Source: an uncultured Sphingobacteriaceae bacterium (GTDB taxonomy: Bacteria > Bacteroidota > Bacteroidia > Sphingobacteriales > Sphingobacteriaceae). Taken from it: DNA of 64,000 nt. Shown one piece after another: positions 49,238-58,888 of this stretch; within the stretch, counting starts at the first letter, position 1, and every line of letters begins with the position of its first letter. A model generated the notes under the pieces. That model made no database searches and was not told the origin of the DNA. It saw only the letters and a list, made by a program, of their open reading frames with translations. Made by a program: the position numbers and the translations under genes. Location of the stretch: positions 1 to 64,000 of the forward strand of contig CAMPKC010000010.1 in assembly GCA_946887045.1 (NCBI GenBank). The letters are read 5' to 3'.

Positions 49238-49797
49238 ATCAGTTCAGGATTAGGTAAGAGGATTTTCGTATCAGATAGCTGCAATTAGTTGTGAAGTAGG
49301 AACTTTTACTTCATTTAATCTAATATCCTAAAGCAGGCAGTCGTCTTAATTGAATGCCTGTTTGCTTTTAAAAGATGGTACCTCTATTCAATTCCCGACG
49401 ACTATTCTTCATAATTGTAGGATAATTATCTGATTTGTGTTCTTTTTATGGATCTACTATTCGGGCTGGGTTTGAAGTTAGTTAAGATGCTAAATCGATT
49501 TAAGGAATGATTAATGTGGGCATGTTGTTTTTAGTAAGTGTCGGATTTATGCAAAATAAAGTCTGTTTCGTATAATTCTGGGAGGACGGCTTTATATAGC
49601 TTTGTATCAATCAAATAACCTAAGGACAAGCCTGCGAGCTTATTTGTCAAGCCCTTTATAAACCAATAAATGAAACAACCTAATTCAGCCACAACTGGTA
49701 TCGAAAAATTGGAGTCAGCCATTTTATCAGCGGTTTATAGATCTAGTCAGGCTTAGCTTATTATCACCAGGCAATGTCCCTAAATTTTTTAATATAA
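49238..49797. other. Gap inside the hydrolase block with one operator-like site
   Basis: No gene is seen. At 49489-49504 GCTAAATCGATTTAAG resembles both operator classes of this locus (a hybrid of A and B) but lacks a well-placed TTTG and -7 box, so it may be an auxiliary or decayed operator. A promoter for the rhamnose mutarotase gene could lie here. Confidence 0.45.
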
Positions 49798-50151
49798 ATG
49801 AGATATTGTTTAGCACTAGACCTAAATGAAGACCTTGCTTTAATTGCGGAATACGAGCAATGGCATAAAAATGTATGGCCTGAAATAAGGGAAAGTATTA
49901 AGGCCTCCGGTATCACTGAAATGGAAATTTATCGCACAGGTAACCGGCTTTTTATGATTATGGAAACTGATGCCTCCTTTTTATTTAGTCGTAAAGCAGC
50001 TATGGATGCAGCTGATGCTAAAGTTCAGGAATGGGAGAGCCTAATGTGGAAGTTTCAGAAGCCGCTTCCCTGGGCGATGGAGGGTGAGAAATGGATACTA
50101 ATGAATAAAATATTTGAGTTAGAACAACACACTTTAGGAAATAATTATTAA
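49798..50151 (+). CDS. L-rhamnose mutarotase-family protein
   Basis: 117 residues without a signal peptide, so cytoplasmic. RhaM-type proteins interconvert the alpha and beta anomers of L-rhamnose; relatives act on L-fucose. Motifs are RYCLALDLNEDLALIAEYEQ, HKNVWPEIRESIKASGITEM, EIYRTGNRLFMIMET and WESLMWKFQKPLPWA. Its stop codon overlaps the following GH97 start by one base (TAATG at 50149-50153), showing co-translation with an exported enzyme. The genes beside it are fucosidase and GH97, so L-fucose or L-rhamnose released by the locus is the likely substrate. Confidence 0.85.
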   Translation: MRYCLALDLNEDLALIAEYEQWHKNVWPEIRESIKASGITEMEIYRTGNRLFMIMETDASFLFSRKAAMDAADAKVQEWESLMWKFQKPLPWAMEGEKWILMNKIFELEQHTLGNNY

Positions 50152-52091
50152 TGAAAAGCCTTTTCTTAGCTCTGAGTCTTTTTTTAAGCTCCTTGGGCTA
50201 TGCCCAACAAGTTTTATCTCCCAATAAAAAAATTAAGGTAGTTGTAGAAATGCAACCGACCAGCAAGGAAGGCTTAGGTCAGGCTTATTTTAAAGTGCTC
50301 TATAAAAAGGGTGCGGCGTATATCGAAGTGCTGCCAGCTTCGCCACTCGGTATTTTAAGAGAGGACCAGCAATTCGTATCAAATCTCAAGTTGATTGGCG
50401 AGAGTAAGCCGGTAACTATACACGACAAATATGAAATGTTGACGGGAAAGCGGAAGCATTGTGAAAACTTTGGTATTGAAAAAATATTTAACTATAAGAA
50501 TTCATTGAAACAGCTCCTAAATATCACTTTCAGAGTGTATAATGACGGGCTAGCGTTCAGGTACACTTTTCCCAATAGTTCAGACTCCAGCTTTTCAATT
50601 AGAGATGAAGTAACCGGTTATGTAATTCCTAAAGGTACGGCAAGATGGATGCAGCCATTTGATCAATCCTATGAGAATTTTTATCCGCTTAATACCGATG
50701 GAACTACTGAAAAGAGCAATGGCGATTGGGGCTATCCTGCTTTGTATAAGGTAAATAACCAGCCATTATGGGTACTAATTTCAGAGGCAGGTATAACGAA
50801 GCAAAACTGTGCGGCGAGGCTTAACAATAAACAAAACTCAAGCCTGTATAAGGTGACTTACCCTGCGGCAAAAAAAAACTGGCATGGCGGAGCAGTTTCC
50901 AGTTTACCCTGGAAGTCGCAATGGCATGTTATGATAGTAGGTGGATTGTCTGATCTGGTAGAAAGTACCCTGATTACTGATGTGAGCGAATCTACTTCCT
51001 TTAAGGAAACGAAATGGATAGAGCCTGGAAGCGCAGCTTGGGTGTATTGGGCGTACAATCATGGTTCAAAGGATTATGAGAGAGTAATTGAATACATTGA
51101 CCTGGCTGTGAAAATGCATTGGCCGTATGTGCTTATTGACTGGGAATGGGATGTAATGTCAAACGGTGGGACTTTAAAGGATGCCTTGAATTACGCCAGG
51201 GCTAAAGGCATCAAAACACTTTTATGGTATAACTCGGGGACTGACTGGCTTGGTGCAACTCCGACGGACAGGCTGTTAACACATGAGAAAAGAGAAAAGG
51301 AATTTTCATGGCTAAAAGAGGCTGGAGTATCAGGTATCAAAGTCGATTTTTTTGCGGGAGACCAGCAGGGCATGATGAGGTATTATATCGATATTCTGGA
51401 AGACGCCGCAAAATATAACCTGCTGGTTAACTTTCATGGGGCTACCTTGCCTCGTGGTTGGGCTCGTACTTATCCTAATTTAATGACTACAGAAGCCGTG
51501 TACGGAGCAGAATGGTATAATAACAAGCCGACTTTAACGAATAAAGCTGCTGCTCATAATACAACACTTCCATTTACGCGGAATATAGTAGGCTCAATGG
51601 ATTATACCCCGGTAACTTTTTCAGATTCGCAGCATCCACATATAACTTCCTTTGCTCATGAGCTGGCATTAGCAGTGGTATTTGAATCTGCATTACAGCA
51701 TTTTGCAGACAGGCCCTCTGCGTTTTATGACTTAGAGGAAGAACCGCGGAAATTTCTACAGAATTTTCCAACAACCTGGGATGAAACCAAACTGATAAAC
51801 GGCTACCCGGGCGAAATGGTTGTTATTGCACGAAGAAAAGGCAAACTCTGGTATGTAGCCGGGCTCAATGGGAAAGACTCTCCGCAAACTCTGAATCTTA
51901 ATTTGAACTTTTTAGGCAACTCAGATTATTCTTTCCAATTATTTAAAGACGGAGCAGATACAAAATCCGTTGCAAGCGAAAGCAGGAACGTCAAAAAATC
52001 AAATACGCTTCAAATTCAATGCCTGCCCCGGGGAGGCTTTGCAGGGGTAATCAGCGACAAGCACTTAAATACACAAATAATAAAAAATTAA
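50151..52091 (+). CDS. GH97 retaining-type alpha-galactosidase-like enzyme (4 of 4)
   Basis: 646 residues, signal peptide 1-18 (...SLGYAQ). Unlike the other three GH97 proteins it keeps the retaining nucleophile Asp399 in GIKVDFFAGD, the arrangement known from the retaining alpha-galactosidase/beta-L-arabinopyranosidase group. Further motifs are YVLIDWEWDVMSNGG, NFHGATLPRGWARTYPNLMT, TTEAVYGAEWYNN and RNIVGSMDYTPV. It is translationally coupled to the mutarotase gene upstream and lies 6 bases before GH29. Predicted to release terminal alpha-galactose or beta-L-arabinopyranose in the periplasm. Confidence 0.9.
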   Translation: MKSLFLALSLFLSSLGYAQQVLSPNKKIKVVVEMQPTSKEGLGQAYFKVLYKKGAAYIEVLPASPLGILREDQQFVSNLKLIGESKPVTIHDKYEMLTGKRKHCENFGIEKIFNYKNSLKQLLNITFRVYNDGLAFRYTFPNSSDSSFSIRDEVTGYVIPKGTARWMQPFDQSYENFYPLNTDGTTEKSNGDWGYPALYKVNNQPLWVLISEAGITKQNCAARLNNKQNSSLYKVTYPAAKKNWHGGAVSSLPWKSQWHVMIVGGLSDLVESTLITDVSESTSFKETKWIEPGSAAWVYWAYNHGSKDYERVIEYIDLAVKMHWPYVLIDWEWDVMSNGGTLKDALNYARAKGIKTLLWYNSGTDWLGATPTDRLLTHEKREKEFSWLKEAGVSGIKVDFFAGDQQGMMRYYIDILEDAAKYNLLVNFHGATLPRGWARTYPNLMTTEAVYGAEWYNNKPTLTNKAAAHNTTLPFTRNIVGSMDYTPVTFSDSQHPHITSFAHELALAVVFESALQHFADRPSAFYDLEEEPRKFLQNFPTTWDETKLINGYPGEMVVIARRKGKLWYVAGLNGKDSPQTLNLNLNFLGNSDYSFQLFKDGADTKSVASESRNVKKSNTLQIQCLPRGGFAGVISDKHLNTQIIKN

Positions 52092-52097
52092 CCAATT

Positions 52098-53750
52098 ATG
52101 AAACGCAGGCAGCTTTTAAAGCAGTTGGCAGCCACACTTCCGGCTGTAGCATTGGCTAAGCATATTAATGCAGCCGACAACATGCTCAACAGTAATTACG
52201 AGTTTATGGCTTCGGGGCCATTTAAACCCGATTGGAATTCTCTTTCTTCCTATCAAACTCCCGAATGGTTTAGAAATGCAAAATTCGGGATATGGGCGCA
52301 TTGGGGGCCTCAGTGTCAGCCTGAATTTGGCGATTGGTATGCCCGGGAAATGTATATGGAAGGGAGCAGGAAGTATAAATACCATGTTGAAAAATACGGA
52401 CATCCTTCAAAGTTTGGATTCAAAGATGTAATCAATGAATGGAAAGCAGACCTTTGGGACCCGGAAAGCTTGGTTTCTTTATATAAACAGGCCGGTGCGA
52501 AGTATTTCGTGGCTTTGGCTAACCACCACGATAATTTTGACCTGTATAAAAGTAAATACCAGAAGAGCTGGAACTCGACCAAAATCGGCCCTAAAAAGGA
52601 CCTGATCAGAGGGTGGGAGAAGGCCGCTAGGCGCAATGGCTTACGCTTTGGGGTAAGCGTTCACGCAGCCCACGCCTGGAGCTGGATGGAAACAGCCCAG
52701 CGTGCTGATAAAAATGGGCCACTGGCAGGTGTGCCTTACGACGGAAAGCTAACGAAAGTTGATGGGAAAGGTAAATGGTGGGATGGCCTGGACCCTCAGG
52801 AACTGTATGAACAAAATCACCCTTTAAGTAAAAATAGCCTCGACAATGGCATGATTCATAAGCAGTGGAATTGGGGGAACGGAGTAGCGGTGCCTTCTAA
52901 AGAGTATTGTGAAAAGTTTTATAACCGCACTGTTGACCTGATCAATGAATATGATCCTGATCTGGTTTATTTTGATGATACAGCATTGCCGCTTTGGCCT
53001 GTAAGCGATGCCGGACTCCGGATAGCAGCCCATATGTACAACCGAAGTCTTAAAAAGAAAGGGAGAGTAGAGGCTGTAATTAACGGCAAAATCCTGGATG
53101 AGTTACAGCGTAAATGTATGGTTTGGGATATCGAGCGTGGACAAAGTAATGTGATAGAACCTTTACCCTGGCAAACAGATACCTGCATTGGTAGCTGGCA
53201 TTACGACAGGCCGGTTTATAACAATAAAAGTTATAAAAGTGCAAAGACTGTAGTTCATACGCTGGCTGATGTAGTTAGTAAAAATGGGAATCTGTTATTA
53301 AATATACCGGTTAGAGGTAATGGAACTATAGATGAACTGGAGCGTGCCATCGTAGTAGAAATAGGTGAATGGATGGCCGCAAACAGCGATGCCATTTATG
53401 ATACCAGGCCATGGAATGTTTTTGGTGAAGGTCCGGCTATGGAATCTGCACCCGCACTTTCCGCTCAGGGTTTTAATGAAGGTAAAGGCAAGCCTTTTGG
53501 TGCCACAGATATCCGGTTTACCACTAAAAATAACGAGGTATATGCAACCGTGCTGGGCTGGCCAGAGAACGGTCAGGTATTAATCAAAAGTATGAAGGCG
53601 GGGAGTGCTAATCTGGAAAAAGCGGTATCGGTTGTAGAAATGGTAGGTAATGGACAAAAGCTCAAATTTAGCCAAACCAATGAGGGCTTGCGGGTAAACG
53701 TAAACGAAAAGCCAAAGCTCTCGTACGCCTTTGCATTGAAGATTTCTTAA
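52098..53750 (+). CDS. GH29 alpha-L-fucosidase
   Basis: 550 residues. The N-terminus MKRRQLLKQLAATLPAVALA has a twin-arginine motif, suggesting Tat export rather than the Sec route of its neighbours. The barrel starts at TPEWFRNAKFGIWAHWGPQC. Motifs include YFVALANHHDNFDLYKSKY, GWEKAARRNGLRFGVSVHAA and the nucleophile Asp293 in DLVYFDDTALPLW. C-terminal beta-sandwich: NGNLLLNIPVRGNGTIDE, DTRPWNVFGEGP, VYATVLGWPENGQV. GH29 enzymes are retaining exo-fucosidases. Six bases separate it from the GH97 gene, so it is in the same operon. Confidence 0.92.
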   Translation: MKRRQLLKQLAATLPAVALAKHINAADNMLNSNYEFMASGPFKPDWNSLSSYQTPEWFRNAKFGIWAHWGPQCQPEFGDWYAREMYMEGSRKYKYHVEKYGHPSKFGFKDVINEWKADLWDPESLVSLYKQAGAKYFVALANHHDNFDLYKSKYQKSWNSTKIGPKKDLIRGWEKAARRNGLRFGVSVHAAHAWSWMETAQRADKNGPLAGVPYDGKLTKVDGKGKWWDGLDPQELYEQNHPLSKNSLDNGMIHKQWNWGNGVAVPSKEYCEKFYNRTVDLINEYDPDLVYFDDTALPLWPVSDAGLRIAAHMYNRSLKKKGRVEAVINGKILDELQRKCMVWDIERGQSNVIEPLPWQTDTCIGSWHYDRPVYNNKSYKSAKTVVHTLADVVSKNGNLLLNIPVRGNGTIDELERAIVVEIGEWMAANSDAIYDTRPWNVFGEGPAMESAPALSAQGFNEGKGKPFGATDIRFTTKNNEVYATVLGWPENGQVLIKSMKAGSANLEKAVSVVEMVGNGQKLKFSQTNEGLRVNVNEKPKLSYAFALKIS

Positions 53751-53848
53751 AGGACAGGGTGGGGAGTATTACAAAAAAATAACATTAATCCATATGAAAA
53801 CTTCTGCTCTATTAAATGTAGAAGCAGAAGTTTTACTAAAAATACTAT

Positions 53849-55351
53849 ATGCAGAATAATTTTTTAAAGAATTTAGGCCTATTATGCTTATTGGTTATTG
53901 GCTTAGAAGTTAAAGCGCAGCAAAACCAGCCTCTACCCCAACCGGTTATACCAGATTATAGTGCCGATCCTTCCGTTGCTTATTTTGACGGTACATACTA
54001 TTTGTACGGAACATCTGATATCGACCGTGATTTGCAGGAAATGGGGCCGCCAGTCGTATGGGCCTCAAAAGATCTTGTGAACTGGAGTTATAAGGGAACG
54101 CTTTTTCAAGGTATTGATTGGAATAAACCATACACTTATGGCCCCGAAGGTAAAACGAGAAAAGGTTATTTCAGATACTGGGCACCTGGCCCCGTAATTA
54201 AAAAGGATAAGCTTTATCACCTATTTGCTACCATAGTTAAGCCTGATGGGAAAGCCGGCAGCTATCATTTAACAGCAAACAAGCCTGAAGGCCCTTTCAA
54301 GTTCGGGAATGGGGCAGGCGTTTTCTTTAACGAACCGGAAAAAGAAAAAGAAGAGGCCAAGCCTGTTGCACGGGATATTGATGGTGACCCCTTTGTAGAT
54401 GATGACGGGCAAGCCTACATCTACTGGCGCCTCAGAAAGGCCGCCAAACTGAGTAAAGACTGGAACACAATTGACGGGCCGGAAATATCTATTCCAACCA
54501 AAAGATCAGGCTATTCTGAAGGCCCCTTCTTATTTAAACGAAACGGCATTTACTACTATTTCTACACCCTATCCGGCGGAGCCAACTACGCTTATGCCTA
54601 CATGATGAGCAAAACAGGCCCATTAGGTCCCTTTGTTGCCCCGGAACAGGATATGGTATTTAAATCTGATGTTGCCAAAGGTGTCTGGGGGCCAGGTCAT
54701 GGTAATGTGCTGCGCATTCCGGGTAAAGATGAGTACCTGTTTTTCTATCTGGAATACGGGCAGGGAAGCACCACCCGCCAGGTTTACGTTAACCGCATGA
54801 AATTTAACGAAGATGGAACCATTCAGCCTGCAGAGCTAAGTACTACCGGTGTGTTGGAAATGCCCAATTTGGACAAAAGGACACTTATTCGTCCTGTTAA
54901 AGTTACCGCTTCCAGTATAAGGAGGGATGCCGTAATTAAAGCAACGATAGATACGGTAATTGATAAGTTACTCACCATACCTTCCAAATTTGCAGAAACG
55001 GAAGTTGTCAGGGCTCAGCGTACAATGAATTTTAAACCGGAAAATGCCATCGATGGCTCAAACGGGACCTTCTGGATGGCCGACAATGCCGACAAGCAAC
55101 CCTGGTACCAGATTGATTTGGGTGTAATAAAACGGGTGAATAGCATGGAGCTCTTTTTCGTAAAATCCACCCTCGGCCATACCTTTAAAATCGAAAAGTC
55201 GGAGGACGGCCAGGCATGGAAAATAGTAAATATCTCCGGGTCAGAGTTAATTCGTTCTCCGGAAGTTATTCAGAAGATAGGTAAAACCCGTTTCCTCAAA
55301 TTGACCATCTTGTCGGGTGCGCCTGGTTTGTGGGAGCTTAAGGTGTATTGA
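53849..55351 (+). CDS. GH43-family glycosidase with C-terminal discoidin-like domain
   Basis: 500 residues, signal peptide 1-24 (...EVKAQ). The propeller runs from VIPDYSADPSVAYFDGTYYL (base Asp in SADPS) through RYWAPGPVIKKDKLYHLF, DGDPFVDDDGQAYIYWRL and SGYSEGPFLFKRNGIYYYFY (acid Glu in SEGPF). The end (~residues 385-500) is an F5/8-type C-like domain: RTMNFKPENAIDGSNGTFWM, YQIDLGVIKRVNSMELFF. It is the last gene of the hydrolase block, 98 bases after GH29. Arabinofuranosidase, xylosidase or galactosidase activities are all known in the family. Confidence 0.88.
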   Translation: MQNNFLKNLGLLCLLVIGLEVKAQQNQPLPQPVIPDYSADPSVAYFDGTYYLYGTSDIDRDLQEMGPPVVWASKDLVNWSYKGTLFQGIDWNKPYTYGPEGKTRKGYFRYWAPGPVIKKDKLYHLFATIVKPDGKAGSYHLTANKPEGPFKFGNGAGVFFNEPEKEKEEAKPVARDIDGDPFVDDDGQAYIYWRLRKAAKLSKDWNTIDGPEISIPTKRSGYSEGPFLFKRNGIYYYFYTLSGGANYAYAYMMSKTGPLGPFVAPEQDMVFKSDVAKGVWGPGHGNVLRIPGKDEYLFFYLEYGQGSTTRQVYVNRMKFNEDGTIQPAELSTTGVLEMPNLDKRTLIRPVKVTASSIRRDAVIKATIDTVIDKLLTIPSKFAETEVVRAQRTMNFKPENAIDGSNGTFWMADNADKQPWYQIDLGVIKRVNSMELFFVKSTLGHTFKIEKSEDGQAWKIVNISGSELIRSPEVIQKIGKTRFLKLTILSGAPGLWELKVY

Positions 55352-56143
55352 CATGAGTAATAATAAAATCAGGAATTTGATTCACCGAACACCTTTAAAC
55401 CTGGTAAACTCTTAAATTATTAACAGGATGGGAAATCAAATTCAAAATGGACCATCCTGTGAGATCAAAATAATAACACCCGTAGAAATCCTTCATTGCT
55501 GCGGATTGGGGAGGAGTGGTTATACTTCCCTCTAATAGTTCCAGTGCTAAAATTCTGAAAAAAGTCTTCCGTCCGGTGTATACATCGATCTGCCTTCATC
55601 GAAACTTCCACAGAAGCCAACACGTATATACTTATATTCCCAAAGTTTTAAAGGCTACCGGGCGAGTATTAGGATAGCTTATGGGATAATGTCCTCAATT
55701 GTAAAAAGCGAACTAATCATCTTTTTTACTTAACTTCCGCAGATTTATGCTATGCTTTTACTGTATGCTTCGATTATAATATTATTACATTTAAAATAAA
55801 GAGTTGCCGCTAAAAAAAAATGATAATACTATTTTAGAAGTATATTTTTGGGATAAACAATCGCAAACTATTGAGGTTATTGTTCGCACCTTTACGTAGC
55901 TTAATGCTCATTGCCAAACAATATAATTTATGTAACACTAAAAGATATTGGCTAAAAAGCGTTTTATTTATAGAAAAAGTTGCGGACGAAGGGTATAAAT
56001 TGAAGATGGTTTTTGTCTTTACATATTCAAGAGCATAGGGGAAGGAAGTATTGGTTTGTTAAGTAGATTCTGGGATAAGGTTTTTACTAAACATGTCGGT
56101 CTTGCTGCTTGAATCTATGTTCCTGATTCCTAAAGGGTAAATA
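55352..56143. other. Intergenic region before the first LacI regulator
   Basis: About 790 bases without a supported gene. A short stretch around 55575-55660 reads in one frame like the tail of a hydrolase (VYIDLPSSKLPQKPT) but is too short to call. The promoter of the LacI gene must lie here. A weak match GCTAAAAAGCG at 55951 is not a convincing operator. Confidence 0.45.
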
Positions 56144-57214
56144 ATGAAGAAGAGGATTTCGATTGAAGATATTGCAAAAGAACTGGGTATATCAAAGACT
56201 TCGATATCTTGGATAATAAATGGCAAGGCTAAGGAAAACCGTATTGGCGAAGCTTTGGAAAAACGGGTGCTCGATCACATTGCTAAAGTAGGATATCAGC
56301 CTAATCAGTTTGCCAGAGGTCTGCGCACTGGAAAAACAAATACGATCGCGGTGTTGGTGGAAGATATCTCCGACCCTTTTTTTGCTGGAATTGTGCGAAT
56401 TATTGAAGAGTCGGCTTATACGAAGGGTTATAAAATAGTTTGTTCCAGTACAGAAAATGATACCAAAAAAACGAAAGATATTATTGCTGCTTTCCGGTCA
56501 AGGCAAGTAGACGGGTTTATTATTGCCCCGCCGCCGGGAATAGAGGAGGATATCGAAGGCCTATTGTCAGATAATTTTCCAGTTGTATTATTTGACAGGT
56601 ATTTTCCTTCTGTCCCAACAGATAACATTACAGTAGACAATTATCAGGGTACTTATGATGCGATATCATATTTTTATGAGTGCGGACATAAGAACATCGG
56701 TTTTGTAACCTTGATATCTGATCAAATCCAGATGCAGGAACGTTTGAATGGCTATATGAAAGCTACAGATGATTACAAAGCTGATTATTATATCAAGCGA
56801 ATTGGTTTCGATCAGGGCCGAGAGTCCACTGTAAGCGATATTAAGAAATTTCTGAAATCCAATAAAGCACTGGATGGTTTATTCTTCTCAACCAATTATT
56901 TAGCATATGCAGGCATCGAAGCGATTCAAAGTCTCGGGTTAAAAGTGCCAGATCAATTAGGAGTAATTGTTTTTGATGACGAATATTTCTTTCGTTTATT
57001 TAATCCCCCAATTACTGCAGTAGAACAGCCAACGAGGGAAATTTCGGAGAATGTTATTGCTCTAATGCTCAATAAGCTCACTACTCAGGGCAAACAGATG
57101 GAAAGAAAAAATATTGTATTGCCAACAAAGCTTATAATAAGAAAATCAACAAAGAATTACGAAGCGGTTAAGCCCATCCTAAACGAGAAATTCGATGAAG
57201 AGCGGAGCATATAG
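56144..57214 (+). CDS. LacI-family transcriptional regulator (paralogue 1)
   Basis: 356 residues. The N-terminal LacI helix-turn-helix reads ISIEDIAKELGISKTSISWI, then INGKAKENRIGEALEKRVLD. The hinge NQFARGLRTGKT carries the Leu that normally inserts into a central CG of the operator. The sugar-binding domain runs ~60-335: IAVLVEDISDPFFAGIVRII, DGFIIAPPP, VVLFDRYFP, LGVIVFDDEYFFRLFNPPI, ITAVEQPTREI. It lies next to a second LacI gene and a SusC/SusD pair. The recognition helix (SKTSISW) differs from that of paralogue 2 (STTTISF), in keeping with two operator classes in this locus. Which class it binds is not proven. Confidence 0.92.
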   Translation: MKKRISIEDIAKELGISKTSISWIINGKAKENRIGEALEKRVLDHIAKVGYQPNQFARGLRTGKTNTIAVLVEDISDPFFAGIVRIIEESAYTKGYKIVCSSTENDTKKTKDIIAAFRSRQVDGFIIAPPPGIEEDIEGLLSDNFPVVLFDRYFPSVPTDNITVDNYQGTYDAISYFYECGHKNIGFVTLISDQIQMQERLNGYMKATDDYKADYYIKRIGFDQGRESTVSDIKKFLKSNKALDGLFFSTNYLAYAGIEAIQSLGLKVPDQLGVIVFDDEYFFRLFNPPITAVEQPTREISENVIALMLNKLTTQGKQMERKNIVLPTKLIIRKSTKNYEAVKPILNEKFDEERSI

Positions 57215-57396
57215 AGAGCCATAAGTGCTTATGCAGTCACTAAAGGTTTAAAGGATTCTTCGAAAATCTCTAACTCGAGATGTCTATCGAGCTAGTTCAC
57301 CTGTTAATAGTTCAGTTAAGAAAATCTCTTTTTTTTCTAAAAAAAAGGCCGGCACAAAGTTAAGTAGCGAGAGAAAGAAATAAAATATGTTGATTA

Positions 57397-57428
57397 TTTG
57401 CTAAATCGATTAAGCAACGCTAAATTTG
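57397..57428 (+). promoter_or_regulatory. Promoter with class B LacI-type operator before the second lacI
   Basis: TTTG at 57397-57400, 20-base spacer, TAAATTTG at 57421-57428. Operator GCTAAATCGATTAAGC at 57400-57415, with central TCGA. The start codon at 57504 is 75 bases after the -7 box, which suggests autoregulation of the second LacI gene. Confidence 0.85.
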
Positions 57429-57503
57429 ATTCAATAATCTGTTCCCATTTTTAACAGAACTACTCTTGAGTATCTGAAGCCGGGAGCGTAAGCAAGAAGA
57501 AGG

Positions 57504-58565
57504 ATGTCGGAAAAAGTTTTATTAAAAGATGTAGCCAGAGCGTTAGGTTTATCAACAACAACGATATCGTTTATATTGAATGGGAAGGGGACCGAAATGA
57601 AAATCAGCCATGGCGTCATTGAGCGGGTATTTAAATACGTCAATGAAACTGGTTTTAAAACTAACCATTTGGCAAAAACTCTGGCTACAGGTAAAACAAT
57701 GACCATAGGCCTCCTAATCGAAAGAATCTCAGACAGTTTTTTTGCAGAACTTGCTTATTATGTTGAAAAAAGTGCTTCTGAATATGGTTATAAAGTAAGT
57801 TATTGCAGTACGGATAATGATAATAACATTGCCAGGGAAATTATCAATTTATTTAGAGAACGACATGTAGATGCGTATATTATAGTTCCAACGCCCTCAA
57901 TAAAGAAGGAAATTCAAGGCCTTATTGATGATAATATTCCCGTCGTGCTATTCGACCGCTATTATTCAGGCTTAAACTGCGATTATGTTGGCCTGGATAA
58001 TTTTGAAAGTTCCTATAATGCCATCAATCACCTAATCCGTGATTGCGGGAGAACTAATATCGGCTTTATTACGACAAGTTCGAAGCAGTCTCAAATGTTA
58101 GGCCGATTGGAGGGATATCAGAAGGCAATTGCAGAAAACCAACTAGTTCCCCTCGTAAAAAGCGTCAATTTTAGTCATCCGAAAGAATTCTTAGAGAAAG
58201 AAATAAGGACTTTTTTAAAGAGAAATTCCCATATAGATGGATTGCTCTTTGCAACCCATTACCTGGCAATGGCGGGAATTAGATTCTTAAGGAAAAAAAG
58301 GCCGGAAGACATTTCTTTTATTGCTTATGATGACCAACCTTTCTATAGTGAAATAAGCCCCGGTATTACAGGAATAGCCCAGCCTGTAGAGAAAATGGGT
58401 ATTAGCCTGGTTAATATTTTGATGGATAGGATGGCCGCTGATAAAGGCTGCACCGAATCTAAGAAATTAGTTTTTCCTTCTATTTTAAATATCAGAGAGT
58501 CTAGTACAGCCCTTTTTTCTGTTTCGGGCTCAGCAGAAAAAGAAAAAACAAGGCCCATAAATTGA
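57504..58565 (+). CDS. LacI-family transcriptional regulator (paralogue 2)
   Basis: 353 residues. The helix-turn-helix is VLLKDVARALGLSTTTISFI, then LNGKGTEMKISHGVIERVFK, and the hinge NHLAKTLATGKT has the intercalating Leu. The ligand domain ~60-335 has IGLLIERISDSFFAELAYYV, DAYIIVPTP, VVLFDRYYSG, ISFIAYDDQPFYSEISPGI and ITGIAQPVEKMGISLVNILM. A class B operator lies in its own promoter and two more lie downstream in front of susC, so it is the natural candidate for the class B sites. It is clearly paralogous to the gene before it. Confidence 0.92.
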   Translation: MSEKVLLKDVARALGLSTTTISFILNGKGTEMKISHGVIERVFKYVNETGFKTNHLAKTLATGKTMTIGLLIERISDSFFAELAYYVEKSASEYGYKVSYCSTDNDNNIAREIINLFRERHVDAYIIVPTPSIKKEIQGLIDDNIPVVLFDRYYSGLNCDYVGLDNFESSYNAINHLIRDCGRTNIGFITTSSKQSQMLGRLEGYQKAIAENQLVPLVKSVNFSHPKEFLEKEIRTFLKRNSHIDGLLFATHYLAMAGIRFLRKKRPEDISFIAYDDQPFYSEISPGITGIAQPVEKMGISLVNILMDRMAADKGCTESKKLVFPSILNIRESSTALFSVSGSAEKEKTRPIN

Positions 58566-58888
58566 TTAATCGACATTTCATTCGATAATTAGCCAAATTT
58601 AATTTTAGCGTGTTTCTTAAACTCCATGGTTTTTAGAAACGCTTTCGTCGAAATCCGGAGACCCATTTTGGTATAGGGAGAATAAACTTCGGAGAAGGTC
58701 TGCGTTAAAGAAGCGTAAATCGCTTTTGATAACAAATTATATAACGGATTTATATTCAAATACCGAAACTGCCGATATTCAAATTCGCGCTTAACTCCAC
58801 CCGCAATCAGTTTCAATTCGCAGTTTTTCTTCCTTTTAAATGCTTATAAAACTTAAGTAGTTAGAGAATGAAAAAATGTGAAATTTTA
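58566..58888. other. Intergenic region after the second LacI gene
   Basis: No gene seen. The sequence leads into the tandem promoter/leader units before susC. Confidence 0.45.

Noticed and set aside
55575..55660. Fragment of a hydrolase C-terminus
   Set aside because: Only about 15 residues look meaningful; too short to support a call.
55951..55966. Operator for the first lacI gene (GCTAAAAAGCGTTTTA)
   Set aside because: Matches either operator class only with an insertion and has no -7 box at the required spacing.
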